Notes: generated from the letters alone by a model not told the origin. Positions 10,374-21,444 are shown, numbered from the stretch's first letter. The stretch: DNA of 64,000 bases from Kalmanozyma brasiliensis GHG001 (GCF_000497045.1 NW_015961961.1:124001-188000), one strand, 5' to 3'. Translations and numbers: made by a program.

Positions 10374-12013
10374 ATATCCCAACCCAACATGGTGAAAAGG
10401 GACTCGCCCTCGGCTAGGAAGCTGAGGATCGAGTCTTGAAACCTTGATACCGATGTCTGCGTTCGTATATACCCGCGGTTCCGCAATACCTTCCTCCTCC
10501 CTCAACTGCGCCATTCGGCGGCGTCCTTCCGTCGTTTCTGCTTTTAATCCTGTTGCTCGCTCTTCATCACTTGTGGTAGAGAGGTGAAGGCGGCGAGTAA
10601 CAATCGAGATCGAGCGGGAAATGGCGATCCGACGCTGTCGCAACTGGTGGTCATCTCTCTGCACTTGCTAATGGATGTCATGAAACTCTCTCTTGAAGAT
10701 GTAGGGTCAGTGGACTTGGGTGCAGGGCTTTTTGGTTGGCAGTCGCCTTGCCCCTCCAGTCACGAGGTCAACGGCTGTCTATCTTCATGTGCTGCCCCTT
10801 GTCCATCCTTTTCTCTTCACCAATATATGCCCCATCTTGTTGATATCCAATGTGTCTGACCAAATCATGACCGTCATAACCTGAGCCGCACGAAGAGCCT
10901 GCTACGATGTCAACGGGCGATGTTCTCGACGAAGTTTGACATGCCCAAGACTTGGAGATTGCGTTGCGGTAAAAATTGAGCGAGCAAAAACACCACCGAA
11001 AATCAGGGTCGAAAAATGATTCTTACTCGCGCCTACCGCCGGCTTGTACCGACGCTGTCAAGGTCGTCGCAATCGGAACGCTGATCCGACGAGGGTCAAC
11101 TGACCTTTCGCCTGTGTTGCTGACTGATTAGATGGCTTCGCTTATGGTCAAGCGTGGGAATTGGATGAATGAACAGCCCTGCCTAGCCTCGGAACCGTGC
11201 CGAAAGATGTTCGGCTTTGCCGCTCGACTTGTGTTGCTCTCTCTGTGTGGGTGTTGGTGTTCCGCGGCGCAGCACTCAACGGGCGCGTCAAATTCAAGGC
11301 TTTGTGCCTGCTGAGCTGTGAATTTGTGGAAGAAAAGGCGGAAAAGTCAGATTTCGAGCTCAGCGCCGAGACAGACACACGCACAGCCGAATGCACGGAC
11401 AAGCGAGCAAGCACTTTCCTGGAAACCCTTTCAAAGATATCAGTCCCTACTTGCTACAGTCACATACACACCATCCTCACAGCTAGCACATGCGCAAGAA
11501 GCGACAAGGTTGGCATCCTTGACCAGTCTCTCTACCAGCAGCAGCGGTAGCAGCACTTGCATTCTCGCACGCACGCACACACACAATTGCATCGATACCC
11601 GTCGCTCCTCTTTCGCTCAAGCGCACGCATCTACCAACCATACTCAGGAGTCACAATCAGCTTCTTTTCGGTCAGCAGTCTGCGAGCTCGCCGATCAACA
11701 TCTTTCAACCTCATTCGATCTCCATCTTGCAGCTCAAGCGGTACTCTCTCGACCGTTCCGAACAAGAAACCACCTCTTGCGTTTCAGCATCCCTCTGGAC
11801 TTAGCATTGTCGGAGCGCTCAGCGGCTCGGCGCACGCATCCAGCCTCGACATCCGACCAGCTCCTCATCGTCCGTCATCCACACGATCCTTCCTCCTTCG
11901 ACTATGCTGCTGATGCGATAGAAAGGTCGCGAAGCGGCTACATTTGATCATCGTAAGGTGAGGCGACGTCAGCAGACCTTTGTGGAGCTTCGATACCCAT
12001 CATCGGGAATACC
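10374..12013. other. Interval between the HAM1-like and Sec7/PH genes
   Basis: About 1.6 kb. The left part is 3' flank. From about 11200 on it is pyrimidine-rich, with CACACA and CAGCAG runs typical of a long leader for the next gene. Frames such as 11318-11947 are low-complexity, open without a convincing start and lack domains. No RNA gene recognised. Confidence 0.4.
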
Positions 12014-15000
12014 ATGATGCAAGCCTCGACATCTTCAGGGCACTCCGCAGCTGGGCCTTCAAACATGGTCGATGCTAGTTCAGCGCTGAGCCGGCAGGGC
12101 TCGGTGGCCCGTACCAACGCCATTGCCATGCTCAGGCGTGCAGCATCACAAAGAGAGACCAAGGCAAGAGCAGAAACGCCTGTCGTCCCCGGAGCTTTTC
12201 CAACCGAGTCGAGTCCGCCTTTAGCCAGCAGTGGCTTTGCAACGTCTCTCAATCATTCGACGACCGATGTTGGTCAGCAGTCACAGCCAACGTCCACGAG
12301 CTATCCAGAAACCGGGCCAGGACACAATTGGACGTCTGCGAAAGATCCGCAATCGGGCGACACACATCATCTTGATCCTTATCCTGTCGACAACGCGGCC
12401 GCTTCCACCTCAGCACTGCCACCACAAGCCATGCTTACGGCTCCATCACCCAACGACTCCATCGAGCGCTCTCGATCTCCCATGTTCCTGCAAGACCGTT
12501 CCAACCCTCGCACCTTCAATCGCTCTCCGTTGCCCTCCTTGGAGCAGCTTCGAGCCCGCATCCTACTCGAACGAGAATCTGCAGGACTGCAAAGAAGCGC
12601 TAGCACCAGCGCTGCCAGTCAGGCCGCACGTGCCTACGCTCTCGAGAAGCTCCTCGGCAACAGCGGCTCCGACGTCTTCTATGATCACACCCCTGACGGC
12701 ACTCTGATCGGTCGCGGCGCTGCGACACCGTCGCCGACTCGCATGTCCGGCCCCGACAACGACACAACCGACATGGCGTCCGACGACGAGTCTGCACACG
12801 AAACCAGGCTCAAGCGACAGTCGGTCAAGAATCGACCTTCGCTCCGAAGGAGCCGTACCATCAACGGCCTCACTGCCATGGCAGAAGCGCAGAACAAGGC
12901 CGATTTCGTCCAAGGCGTCTTTCTCGCTGTCCCCGGTCCTGCATCCAAGCGCATCTCTCGCATTCATCAGCGGCGTGTTGAGCGTCAGAGCATGCTCAAG
13001 CCGGCTTCCTCCACACCCACCGAAGTACCCGTACCAGAAGAGACTGTCCAAGAGGCCGATTCACCGCCCGCTTCCATCGCAGAAGCAGCGTCGAGCCTAT
13101 CGCGTCAACAGTCGCAACGCCAAATTGCGAGGACAGAGATGATGCGCAAGCTCAGCACCAGAGGCCGAGGCACTGCCACATCAGCAGCTCAGCCAGCCTC
13201 GGATCAGACTCAGGGTTCAGGTCTGGCGACCATCGCACCCGCACCAGGCGCTCGCCTGCGATTGCCACAAGTCATCACCAACTCTCCCGCCGTCGACGAG
13301 AGCATCAGTCCCGTAGGTGTCGTCATTCGACCGCCATCGTCTCCGATCCCACCGCCTATTTCGCGTCTGGATGCGCTCGCTTCACCAACACCTGCTCCGA
13401 CGTTCCGTCAAGCTCTCAGCCCGGCAAGCGCAGCAGGAATGACCGCTCAGACCTTTGCTGCTGCCTCTCCAGATACGCCACAGCTAGACGTGACATCAGC
13501 AGGCCTGAAAGCCTCGTCCTCGGATGCGTCCCTTGCGTCGCATTATGCACACAGCATCGCTACCAATGCCACGGCTCGTCATATCCAAGAACGGAACCGT
13601 GAAAGCGCCATGGCGCGTCTCAGTAACGAGGACAGCTTTGCGCTCGAAGCCTCGCCGTCGGTCCCGTCCACTTCCATCGACACCGACGCGGCGCAGAGCT
13701 CTCTTGACAGGGCAATGGGCAGGTATCTGGTGAACGAAGATGACGGCGACGTGACGATGCAGGCTTCCTCGACACAGGGTGGCTATCATTCCGAGGACGA
13801 TGGTGTTCACGTCGACCTCAGTAGTGATTCTTGGAGGAGGCGTCGGGCAGGCCTCGTTGGTCTCGGATTGGACGCAGCAGGAGCGGATCCGGAGCAGGCA
13901 GATCTAGTGCAGCCGCGGGTGCTAGTCGAGGAACACACTGGATGTCCACCGACCCAGGCATCCGGACACGGCGAGTCCGAGCGCGTCTCGGAACTACGGC
14001 AGTCCCTGTCTCGACTCAACGTGCAGCAGCCAGCATCCCAAGACCTTCTCTCCAGTCCTGGATCCTACACAGATCAAGAGTCCATGGAGGACGACGCCTT
14101 CTATCAGCTCTACTCACCTGCTACAGGCGCCGATGACGAAGAGGACGGTAGCGACGAAGCCGACGATGACGAGGTTGGCCTACCTGAGAGAGATCAAACT
14201 TCGAAGGCTGGCGATACGCCTCACTACCCTGCTTCGGTCGAGCCGGACAGCAGCCGTCGCGTCGATGCTGCGGTCGCGCAAAATGCTGGATTCTCGTCGA
14301 AAGATGCTAGTCCCAAGCATGTACAGCTTTCACACGACGCTGCGGATTTCCCCACGACACCGCCTCAACGTCTCTTCCATCGTAGCGTAGCCAGTGTGCC
14401 AATCGACCCTTCTCCCAGCACCGAGACCGAATTCGGCGAGACGCGCAGAACGCCTTGGATGGGCGCAAGCCCTGGCGGGTTCAACTTGCCACTGCGTCTC
14501 TCTAATTCGTTGATGTCGTCAGCACACACAATGTCGCCGGACTCGCCAAGCGGAGATCAGAGCCATTCCACGCGCGGTCTGGCCGATGCCCGCAAGACCA
14601 GGGGCGACTGGCCAACGTCGATCGCTAGCAGCGGGACCCTTCAGTTCGGGAGGGAAAGTTCGGAGAGCCGTCGCGAAGGAGACGCCCGTCAGAGGTCATT
14701 CGAAGAGGGAAGGCACTTTCAAGCCGGGCCTGCCATTGGCTCGCCTTTGATGGAGGTATCTGAGGATGAGGCGATGACGGAAGCAGATCAGCGCAGTCGA
14801 CAGTCAGTGGGCACGACCACAACCAACGGGCGGTTGTCGGACTTCGAGATTCTCAACGTTACGAGCTTGCACGCAAACCCTTCTTCACGGGCTCAAGAAA
14901 TGCTCGGTTCCAGCTTTGTAGCCAAGTACGGCGACGACCTGGACCAAGATTCTCAGGATTCCGCTCCAATAGGCGTATATCGCGGCGGCAATCTGCTGGT

Positions 15001-18000
15001 CCCCGCAGCTCGCCAATACGTTTCGTCGTCTAACACCAGCAGCAAACTCTCAATTACTGACCTGAACGATGCTGACGGAGAGGTGAACGACGACTACCTC
15101 CGCAAGGTCGATCGCATCGCGGACGAGCTTGGAAAGCTGGCTCGCACAAATCATCTTGCAGGCTCAAACGAAACATCTCCCGGAAGCACGTCGGCGTCAC
15201 GTACAATCGCCATGCCGTCAGCCCCGAAGCTCGAGCGCAGTAACACGAGCGGTAGCCGCTTCACGGAGCACATGTCGGTCTATTCGATCAGCCACTCACA
15301 GCGTCCATCGGCAGATCTCTCAGCCCTGGCTGCAAACGAGAAGCTGCATCCGTTTCCCGGGCTGGCCCTTGCGAGCCCGGTGCAGAGTCAGGATGGGTTC
15401 AGTCACATGACCGTTGCGCCAGCGCTTGCTTCTCCGGCACCCACGGGTCCACCAGTACCGCCAAAGTCGGGCCACTCGGACAACCCGGACTCGCCATTGG
15501 CAGCTGCCGCTTCGAAGGGCGACCAGGAGGCCAACGGCAAGCAGCTGGGCCTGTTCTCATCGATACGCCGCAAGGCGTCGACTCTGCGAAGGACGCCTTC
15601 ATCCGCCAAGGAAAAGGATGGGTCGAGCTTCTGGGCTCGTCGTGCAAAAAGAGAGGAATCGCCAAAGCTACCGACCGAAGCCACTTTCATTTCGGCACCC
15701 ATTCTGACGGATGCGACGCCAGGCCCCGCTGCAACTGCTACACAGCCTCTCGCCACCGTCGACGTTTCACACCTTGGTGCGTCCAATGAATTGACTCAGC
15801 GCGAGCGGGACCATGACGCCACATTCGAGCATCGATTGCCCGGCAGACAGTGGACGGACAAGGCGGCCGCACAAGCCGACCTGCAACGCAATGCATCCAT
15901 CTCATCCATGGCTAGTGGTCGGAATCGGACTGAACTCTACGACGTCACAGCGGATCCCGACAGCTCATCGTCGTCCTCTCATTACCCTGAGAACGCGACA
16001 AGATTGCTGGCTCCAAGCACGGAAGCCATGATCCACCGCTACAGCCGCATGCTGTCAATCGCTGGCCCGAGTCAGACAGTCCCCGGAGCAACACCAGAGG
16101 ATATGCGAGATCCACCGCGCAAACTGCTCGCATCCGACCCCGTCTTCCAGGTCATCAGCGCGACAACCATCAAAGATCGATACCTTTTTCTGTTCAGCGA
16201 CATTCTAGTCATCGCAAAGCCCGTCGCCGCTCCTGGCGCCGAAATCGGCCAGACGTTGGGCAAGATGAAGCAGGCGGCGGTCCTGCCTTCGCTGTCATGG
16301 AAGTTTAGCGTCAAGAACATCCTCGAGCTGCATCGACTAAAGGTCAGCGTCACGAGCAACACACGCACGTCGTCAGCCAAGACTCGCGCCCAGAACCCAG
16401 TCCTTTGGGGCTTCGTCTCGCACTTTAGCAAGCATCCGGATGCCGCCGTGCGGGCACTCGTCGCCAAGACGGGCTTGGAACCCACGCCTGCATCCATCGC
16501 GCAGCTTCTGTACCAGACTCCAGAACTCGACCGACACGATCTGACGCAGTACCTCACCCACCCATCGCGACGAGAGATCCTCAAGGCGTACGTCTCGCAG
16601 CATCGCCACGTCGGCGTGTCCATCGAGTCTGCGCTGCGCACCCTGCTGCTCGACCTGCGCTTCCCCACCGACCTCGACGCGTTCGAGGCGCTGCTGATGC
16701 ACTTTGCGCAGAGCTGGACGCAGCACAATGCCTCGATGATCAAGCCCACCTTCACCGCCCAGATTGCGTCCGACCTGGTGTTTGCGATCATGGCGCTCAA
16801 CGATGCGCTGCACACCGACTCGCCCGCTGGTCCTGCCTCGGAGACGGCGCCGAATTTCCCGCGTCCTGCAACGGTCGACACACCTGGTCTGTTCAGCGCG
16901 CCATGCCCGGAGCTATCCAAGGCCGATTTTGTCAGCGTCTTCCGCCAACACGACCCACACGAAGTCCTATCGGACCGTACACTCAGCCGCATCTACCTGT
17001 CCATCCGCTCGGAACCGCTCGTGCAGGCGTTGGACCGGTTCGAGCCGCGCTTCGCCATCCGCGTCAAAGATGGCAAACTCCCTACACGTCTGACGTACGC
17101 GCAACCCGCCGAGCCCGTAACGCTCGTGATCCCCGCTCCGGACCCCGATCTGGCCATCCGCCTCTATGCGCAGGATATGACGTTCGAGCCGCCCATCCTG
17201 ACCTTTGCGGGGTCGAACGAGGCGAGTTTCACCATGTGGACCAAGACGCTCGGGCCAAAGCAGGTGGTGTTCGTTCGCGCGGGTCGAAATGCCCGCTTCT
17301 ACGGGGGAACGGAGGTCGATGTTGCGGACACGAGCGATTCGCCGCTGCCGCGGAGCTTCAATGTCACCGTTGAGCGCGCGTTTATGAAGCACAGCTTTAC
17401 GCTTTCTTCCCCCGCCTCCTGGGCGGGTGGGAGCGAAGAACGGTTCATGTTTAGCTTCGAGAGCGGGGACAAGGCGGAGAGCTGGGTTCAGGCGATCCGG
17501 GGCCAGGTGGAGGCGTGTATCAAGCAAAAAGCGATGCGGGGTCCAGTGGGGAGGGCGACGGAGATGGCGAGTCTGCAGGTGCTACGAGACACACTTGTGG
17601 CGACGGAAGAGGGTGGGCAGCAGACGGGATTGACGCGGGCGATGACGGTGGGTCGGGGTGCAGTGCCTGCGAGTGCTTCGTTGCGCGCACCAGCGATGCT
17701 GGATCGTGCGGCGTCGACGTCGCGCCACTACTATGCGCCGTCTGGCGTTGGCAGGCATGAGAGGGAGCTGCTCATTCCGCCTTCCACGTCGTCGGCAAAC
17801 ACGAGTAACGCTAGTGCGGGCGAGACACGGTCGCATACCAAAGGCTCCGCTTCGCTCTCGCTCTACCCGCCCTCGACGGCGGTGACGAGGCTGGGCGTGG
17901 CCAACGCCAGCGGCATGGCGAGGAGCAACTCGGCGCGCTCGGCCAGCAGCCCGCATTCTCCACTCTCGCCTTTGCCCCCGATGGGCGGTGCGTCCGCAGA

Positions 18001-18169
18001 GACTGCCAGTATTGGAGAGTCGAGCGTGAGCGGAGGGAGGACGGGCGCGGGAGATGGCGACAAGACGCTGCAGGGCACCCAAATCGTCAGCATCGCCCGA
18101 CTCAACTCGCTGCTCGTGCGCGTTGTGGCTCATCATCAGGCACAGCAGGCGCAGCAGCAGCAAATCTAG
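12014..18169 (+). CDS. Sec7-domain Arf/Arl GTPase exchange factor-like protein with PH domains
   Basis: A 2051-residue single-exon protein. Residues 1-1370 are Ser/Pro-rich and look disordered. A PH-like stretch follows (about 1374-1450; DRYLFLFSDILVIAKP). A Sec7 domain occupies about 1464-1670 (FSKHPDAAVRALVAKTG through DRTLSRIYLSIRSEP). A second PH-like region lies at about 1733-1845, ending ESWVQAIRGQVE. This order resembles fungal Syt1-type exchange factors; yeast Syt1 acts on the Golgi GTPase Arl1. In Sec7 domains a catalytic glutamate sits in a loop written FRLPGEAQ. Here my alignment reads LRFPTDLDAF, putting Asp1553 at that position, so activity may be reduced or altered. The C-terminus is again low-complexity and Gln-rich. 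Family placement is good; the target GTPase is inference. Confidence 0.75.
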   Translation: MMQASTSSGHSAAGPSNMVDASSALSRQGSVARTNAIAMLRRAASQRETKARAETPVVPGAFPTESSPPLASSGFATSLNHSTTDVGQQSQPTSTSYPETGPGHNWTSAKDPQSGDTHHLDPYPVDNAAASTSALPPQAMLTAPSPNDSIERSRSPMFLQDRSNPRTFNRSPLPSLEQLRARILLERESAGLQRSASTSAASQAARAYALEKLLGNSGSDVFYDHTPDGTLIGRGAATPSPTRMSGPDNDTTDMASDDESAHETRLKRQSVKNRPSLRRSRTINGLTAMAEAQNKADFVQGVFLAVPGPASKRISRIHQRRVERQSMLKPASSTPTEVPVPEETVQEADSPPASIAEAASSLSRQQSQRQIARTEMMRKLSTRGRGTATSAAQPASDQTQGSGLATIAPAPGARLRLPQVITNSPAVDESISPVGVVIRPPSSPIPPPISRLDALASPTPAPTFRQALSPASAAGMTAQTFAAASPDTPQLDVTSAGLKASSSDASLASHYAHSIATNATARHIQERNRESAMARLSNEDSFALEASPSVPSTSIDTDAAQSSLDRAMGRYLVNEDDGDVTMQASSTQGGYHSEDDGVHVDLSSDSWRRRRAGLVGLGLDAAGADPEQADLVQPRVLVEEHTGCPPTQASGHGESERVSELRQSLSRLNVQQPASQDLLSSPGSYTDQESMEDDAFYQLYSPATGADDEEDGSDEADDDEVGLPERDQTSKAGDTPHYPASVEPDSSRRVDAAVAQNAGFSSKDASPKHVQLSHDAADFPTTPPQRLFHRSVASVPIDPSPSTETEFGETRRTPWMGASPGGFNLPLRLSNSLMSSAHTMSPDSPSGDQSHSTRGLADARKTRGDWPTSIASSGTLQFGRESSESRREGDARQRSFEEGRHFQAGPAIGSPLMEVSEDEAMTEADQRSRQSVGTTTTNGRLSDFEILNVTSLHANPSSRAQEMLGSSFVAKYGDDLDQDSQDSAPIGVYRGGNLLVPAARQYVSSSNTSSKLSITDLNDADGEVNDDYLRKVDRIADELGKLARTNHLAGSNETSPGSTSASRTIAMPSAPKLERSNTSGSRFTEHMSVYSISHSQRPSADLSALAANEKLHPFPGLALASPVQSQDGFSHMTVAPALASPAPTGPPVPPKSGHSDNPDSPLAAAASKGDQEANGKQLGLFSSIRRKASTLRRTPSSAKEKDGSSFWARRAKREESPKLPTEATFISAPILTDATPGPAATATQPLATVDVSHLGASNELTQRERDHDATFEHRLPGRQWTDKAAAQADLQRNASISSMASGRNRTELYDVTADPDSSSSSSHYPENATRLLAPSTEAMIHRYSRMLSIAGPSQTVPGATPEDMRDPPRKLLASDPVFQVISATTIKDRYLFLFSDILVIAKPVAAPGAEIGQTLGKMKQAAVLPSLSWKFSVKNILELHRLKVSVTSNTRTSSAKTRAQNPVLWGFVSHFSKHPDAAVRALVAKTGLEPTPASIAQLLYQTPELDRHDLTQYLTHPSRREILKAYVSQHRHVGVSIESALRTLLLDLRFPTDLDAFEALLMHFAQSWTQHNASMIKPTFTAQIASDLVFAIMALNDALHTDSPAGPASETAPNFPRPATVDTPGLFSAPCPELSKADFVSVFRQHDPHEVLSDRTLSRIYLSIRSEPLVQALDRFEPRFAIRVKDGKLPTRLTYAQPAEPVTLVIPAPDPDLAIRLYAQDMTFEPPILTFAGSNEASFTMWTKTLGPKQVVFVRAGRNARFYGGTEVDVADTSDSPLPRSFNVTVERAFMKHSFTLSSPASWAGGSEERFMFSFESGDKAESWVQAIRGQVEACIKQKAMRGPVGRATEMASLQVLRDTLVATEEGGQQTGLTRAMTVGRGAVPASASLRAPAMLDRAASTSRHYYAPSGVGRHERELLIPPSTSSANTSNASAGETRSHTKGSASLSLYPPSTAVTRLGVANASGMARSNSARSASSPHSPLSPLPPMGGASAETASIGESSVSGGRTGAGDGDKTLQGTQIVSIARLNSLLVRVVAHHQAQQAQQQQI

Positions 18170-18394
18170 CATCAGCATCAGCATCAATCAATTCATTTGG
18201 TGGGACCCGAATTTGGAGGTCCACGCTCAATTCCCAAACCCTCTGCTCTGTCGTTTGTGGCAGGATGATGGATCGTGACATTGAGAGAACATGCACGAAA
18301 GACTCCGGTGCAGCGTGTGAATCGCATGATGCTGAAGCAAGGACGAGTATGCTAGTTGGGCGCCGGAGGACGGGAACGGACGAGACGCTCGGCT

Positions 18395-20284
18395 TTAGAA
18401 CACGCGACCGGTGCAGTTCGCAGCGCCGCACTTGCATTTGATGTTCAGGAATCTTTCCTTTGCCGGATTGATCGCAGCGGCTGCACCGTCGGCCTCGGTC
18501 GCCGTGATCGCAGCTTCGGTCTCGGCACCAGGTCGGGTCGAGGGCGGGTGGATCATGGTTGGCTTGGCCCTCGCACGACCTTTGGCAGGGCTCTGTGGCG
18601 CCGAAGCGGCGATGGCAACGTCGACTTCATTCGAGCCCATGTCACCGGCATAGCTGAAGCAGAGCTCTTCGCCCGGTGCAATCTCCCGAAGCGTGAAGAA
18701 GGCCAAGAGGGGTCGCATAAGCGAGGCGTTATCGGTGTAGACCGGGACGTGACAAATGTTGGGATCGCAAGAGTGGTTGAAGAAGCGCGTGTGGTTGCCC
18801 CAGAGCGCAGAGTCGACCGTCACCATGCGCTCATCCTCCATGTTGGATCGCTCCACGGCCATCCTTCGAAGGTCGTTCTGCTCCGTTGTGCCGAGCTTGA
18901 GGAAAATCCAGGCAGGGTGGTCGAAATCTCGATCAGGATGGTAGGGATCGTCCATCTTGACTTCGGGATTCTTTTGAGAGTGCTTTTTGCGTGTGCGTCG
19001 AGCTTTGTCGAGAGCCCATTGGTACGCATCGTTCTTGGCGCGTGCGAAAATGCGTCCATCCTCTGGACCAGGGGGCAATTTGTCCCTGACACGGACTTCA
19101 GCATCATATAGATTGTCTTTGACGGGGTGCCCAGCCTCGAGGAAATTCCAATAATCTTCGTAGATCTCGATGGCATCGGCGGCCTTGGTGACGAGGTCTA
19201 CCAGCTTGAGCTTGTTGGCATTGTTACCACGGTAGTCGTTGAGCTCTCCTTTCTCGGCGAGGTCCTTCTCGATGATCTGACGGGTGAGGTGGACCTTGAT
19301 AATGTGACTGTCGACATTTTGCAGGTACGTGGTGCCGAGCTTTTGGTCGTAGACTCCGGCGCGTCTCTCTGCTTCCGTGTCATTGAGAAGCTCGCCGCCA
19401 TAGGCGCCCACGAAGGTTCGCTCTGGAATGATATCAAGTGCCTTGATGCCCCAGCCTTTCTCTTTCGTCTTGACGAAGGCGAGACGAGCCTTTTTGCCCT
19501 TCTGTACGACTCGATTTCGGCAAGAGGAGGAGCAAGAGCACGATTTGTTGCACTCGAAGATGGGCGTGCCGAGGAGGACGTTCTTGTCGATGCTGCCGTC
19601 CTTGAGGTAGACAAAGTCGCGGCGTGCCGCCCCTAAATCTTCATCGTCCGAAGCATTCTTTGTGTCGTCGGAAGAGGCAAACATCCTCTGATAATGTCCG
19701 CCTTGGTACGGATAGCAGTCAGCAGCCCGACGCAGGCATGCGCAATTGCGCGGATCACATACGTCGTCTTCGCAATCGCAACCAGCCATGGCGCACAGCT
19801 CGTCAGTGATCTCGTAGCCGTTGACCTTCGGCTCCGCAGGGATCTGGGAGACCGGTGCTACGGATGGATCGCAAAGATAATTATCGGTCCAGATAAAATC
19901 CCAAGGAGGAATCACATCGCCGAGATCCTTTGGTTCCGGATTTTGTATGGCAAGCCCGTCCATGCCGGTCTCCCACTCCATGACCCAGCACGAAAAGAAT
20001 TCGACCAAACGTAGCACTTCGTACTCTGGGAACCACTGGGGCTTATCGTCGTCGGACGCCAGCTTGAGCTGGAATGCCTGACCCACGTCGGCGGAACGCA
20101 CGCGCTGAAGAAAGCGCGGGTCAGAGCGAAGCCTGGAAAGGGCCTTAATTTCTGGGCTCGCGAAGGTGACGGGCTGGCTGGATTGACCATTGCGATCACC
20201 GACATCTCGCATCTCCTCGTCTCTGATGATTGACTGAGTCGTCCTTGACGATGAGGCCGACGGACCAGTCGCAGATGGCGACAT
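18395..20284 (-). CDS. Histone H3 lysine 9 methyltransferase, SUV39/Clr4/DIM-5 type
   Basis: A 629-residue SET enzyme predicted to methylate H3K9 and seed heterochromatin. The pre-SET zinc cluster has Cys at 169, 171, 176, 181, 183 and 190, then 245, 249, 251 and 255 (the CDCEDDVC and ECNKSCSCSSSC blocks). SET begins near 268 (GWGIKALDIIPERTFVGAYGGE); the cofactor/catalytic motifs are NHSCDPN (503-509) and ELCFSYAG (540-547); the post-SET zinc site is CKCGAANC (617-624). No chromodomain is visible in residues 1-160, as in DIM-5 and unlike Clr4. Two oddities: about 150 extra charged residues (roughly 335-487) inside SET before the TVDSALWGN strand, and a linker of about 70 residues between SET and post-SET. 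The frame stays open throughout, so these look coding, not intronic. Divergent from the FAD oxidoreductase gene. Confidence 0.88.
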   Translation of the reverse strand: MSPSATGPSASSSRTTQSIIRDEEMRDVGDRNGQSSQPVTFASPEIKALSRLRSDPRFLQRVRSADVGQAFQLKLASDDDKPQWFPEYEVLRLVEFFSCWVMEWETGMDGLAIQNPEPKDLGDVIPPWDFIWTDNYLCDPSVAPVSQIPAEPKVNGYEITDELCAMAGCDCEDDVCDPRNCACLRRAADCYPYQGGHYQRMFASSDDTKNASDDEDLGAARRDFVYLKDGSIDKNVLLGTPIFECNKSCSCSSSCRNRVVQKGKKARLAFVKTKEKGWGIKALDIIPERTFVGAYGGELLNDTEAERRAGVYDQKLGTTYLQNVDSHIIKVHLTRQIIEKDLAEKGELNDYRGNNANKLKLVDLVTKAADAIEIYEDYWNFLEAGHPVKDNLYDAEVRVRDKLPPGPEDGRIFARAKNDAYQWALDKARRTRKKHSQKNPEVKMDDPYHPDRDFDHPAWIFLKLGTTEQNDLRRMAVERSNMEDERMVTVDSALWGNHTRFFNHSCDPNICHVPVYTDNASLMRPLLAFFTLREIAPGEELCFSYAGDMGSNEVDVAIAASAPQSPAKGRARAKPTMIHPPSTRPGAETEAAITATEADGAAAAINPAKERFLNIKCKCGAANCTGRVF

Positions 20285-21444
20285 ACCGATCCACTCGAAT
20301 CAGGAGACTGACCGACCTGGTTTCAGCGCGGATGGCTCGTTCGATGACGAGCGGAGAGAGCTTGCTGCGATAGTTGCGAGAGCTGCGAGAGCTGTGTCGA
20401 GCTGACCTTGCTTGAATGGTTGCGCAACTTCGAGAGACAAGGCTGCTTTGATGGAGCGGGAAGGAGATGTGAGCGAGAGGATCGAAGAGAGCAGCCGATA
20501 GTGTTGTATGGAGAGAGGAGGGGAGAGGAGCCGACTAGCCACAAAGTGGCCGAGTACTCATACACGAGTGCTGCGCGGGGAAGTCGATGACCAATGGCTG
20601 CGCCGGCGAAGGCTCGTGCACGGTGCAAGTGCTGAGCAAACGTTTGCGCCGAGCAGTCTCGGTGAGCGAAGCTGATGGGCGGGATCGAGACGTCCGTAGG
20701 GTGCTCCGACGAGGCGTTTGCGCTGAGTAAGGCTGTGAGAAGGGCGTGCCGATGAGCCTAGCTGTTGAGTCGAGGGTCTGGCTGAGTTGCGGTATGACTT
20801 GAGCGGGACCTGGCCGAAGCGCGGAAGTGGGCGTGGGAAAGCTTATCGTGTGAGTCGCGGGATGAAGTGGCTGGAAGGAAGCCTAGCAGGTTGTGACTTG
20901 TGAAGAGTTTCAATGTGATCTCAGAGAGGAAGACGATGCTCGAAGCGCAACTCTAAAAAGTGTTGGTCTTCCGCTTCTTCGCAGCCAGGGTTCAACGGCG
21001 CAGCGTGAGAAGTCGAGCAGGACGCGCCGTGTCGGATGGCCCTATCGAACCGATCTGCGTTGTCCTAAGCCCGATTGTGCCTTGGGCGAGTGGAGGCCAA
21101 AATCGAAACTTCATGCGGGAGCAGGTGTCAACCGCATCGGCAAATTTGGCGGCTATGACGTCCTTGCAGCCAGCAGCCATGCGCTTTGCTAATCTTCGCT
21201 CTGCAGCGTCATGCCCTTAGCCAACCGCTCTTCGTAGCGGGAATCGAATCGGAGCCAGCTCTCAGGGCTTTCGTCAGGGTCCTGCTTCCCGTTACCGATG
21301 TGATGCTTGCAAACACATGTCGCTCAGCCTGCTGCTTCTCATTGAGATGACTAACGTTCGGGATCCCTACCTCTCCTCTATATTGCTGTGAAAGGGAAGC
21401 TTCGTTCTTGCTCTCCCACCATCACAATTCAGTATCATCCCACT
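20285..21444. other. Divergent promoter region
   Basis: About 1.16 kb between the start of the methyltransferase gene (leftward) and the ATG of the FAD oxidoreductase gene (rightward). It must hold both promoters. A TATATT lies near 21379, about 65 nt before the rightward ATG. Only short non-ATG or domainless frames occur. Confidence 0.5.
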
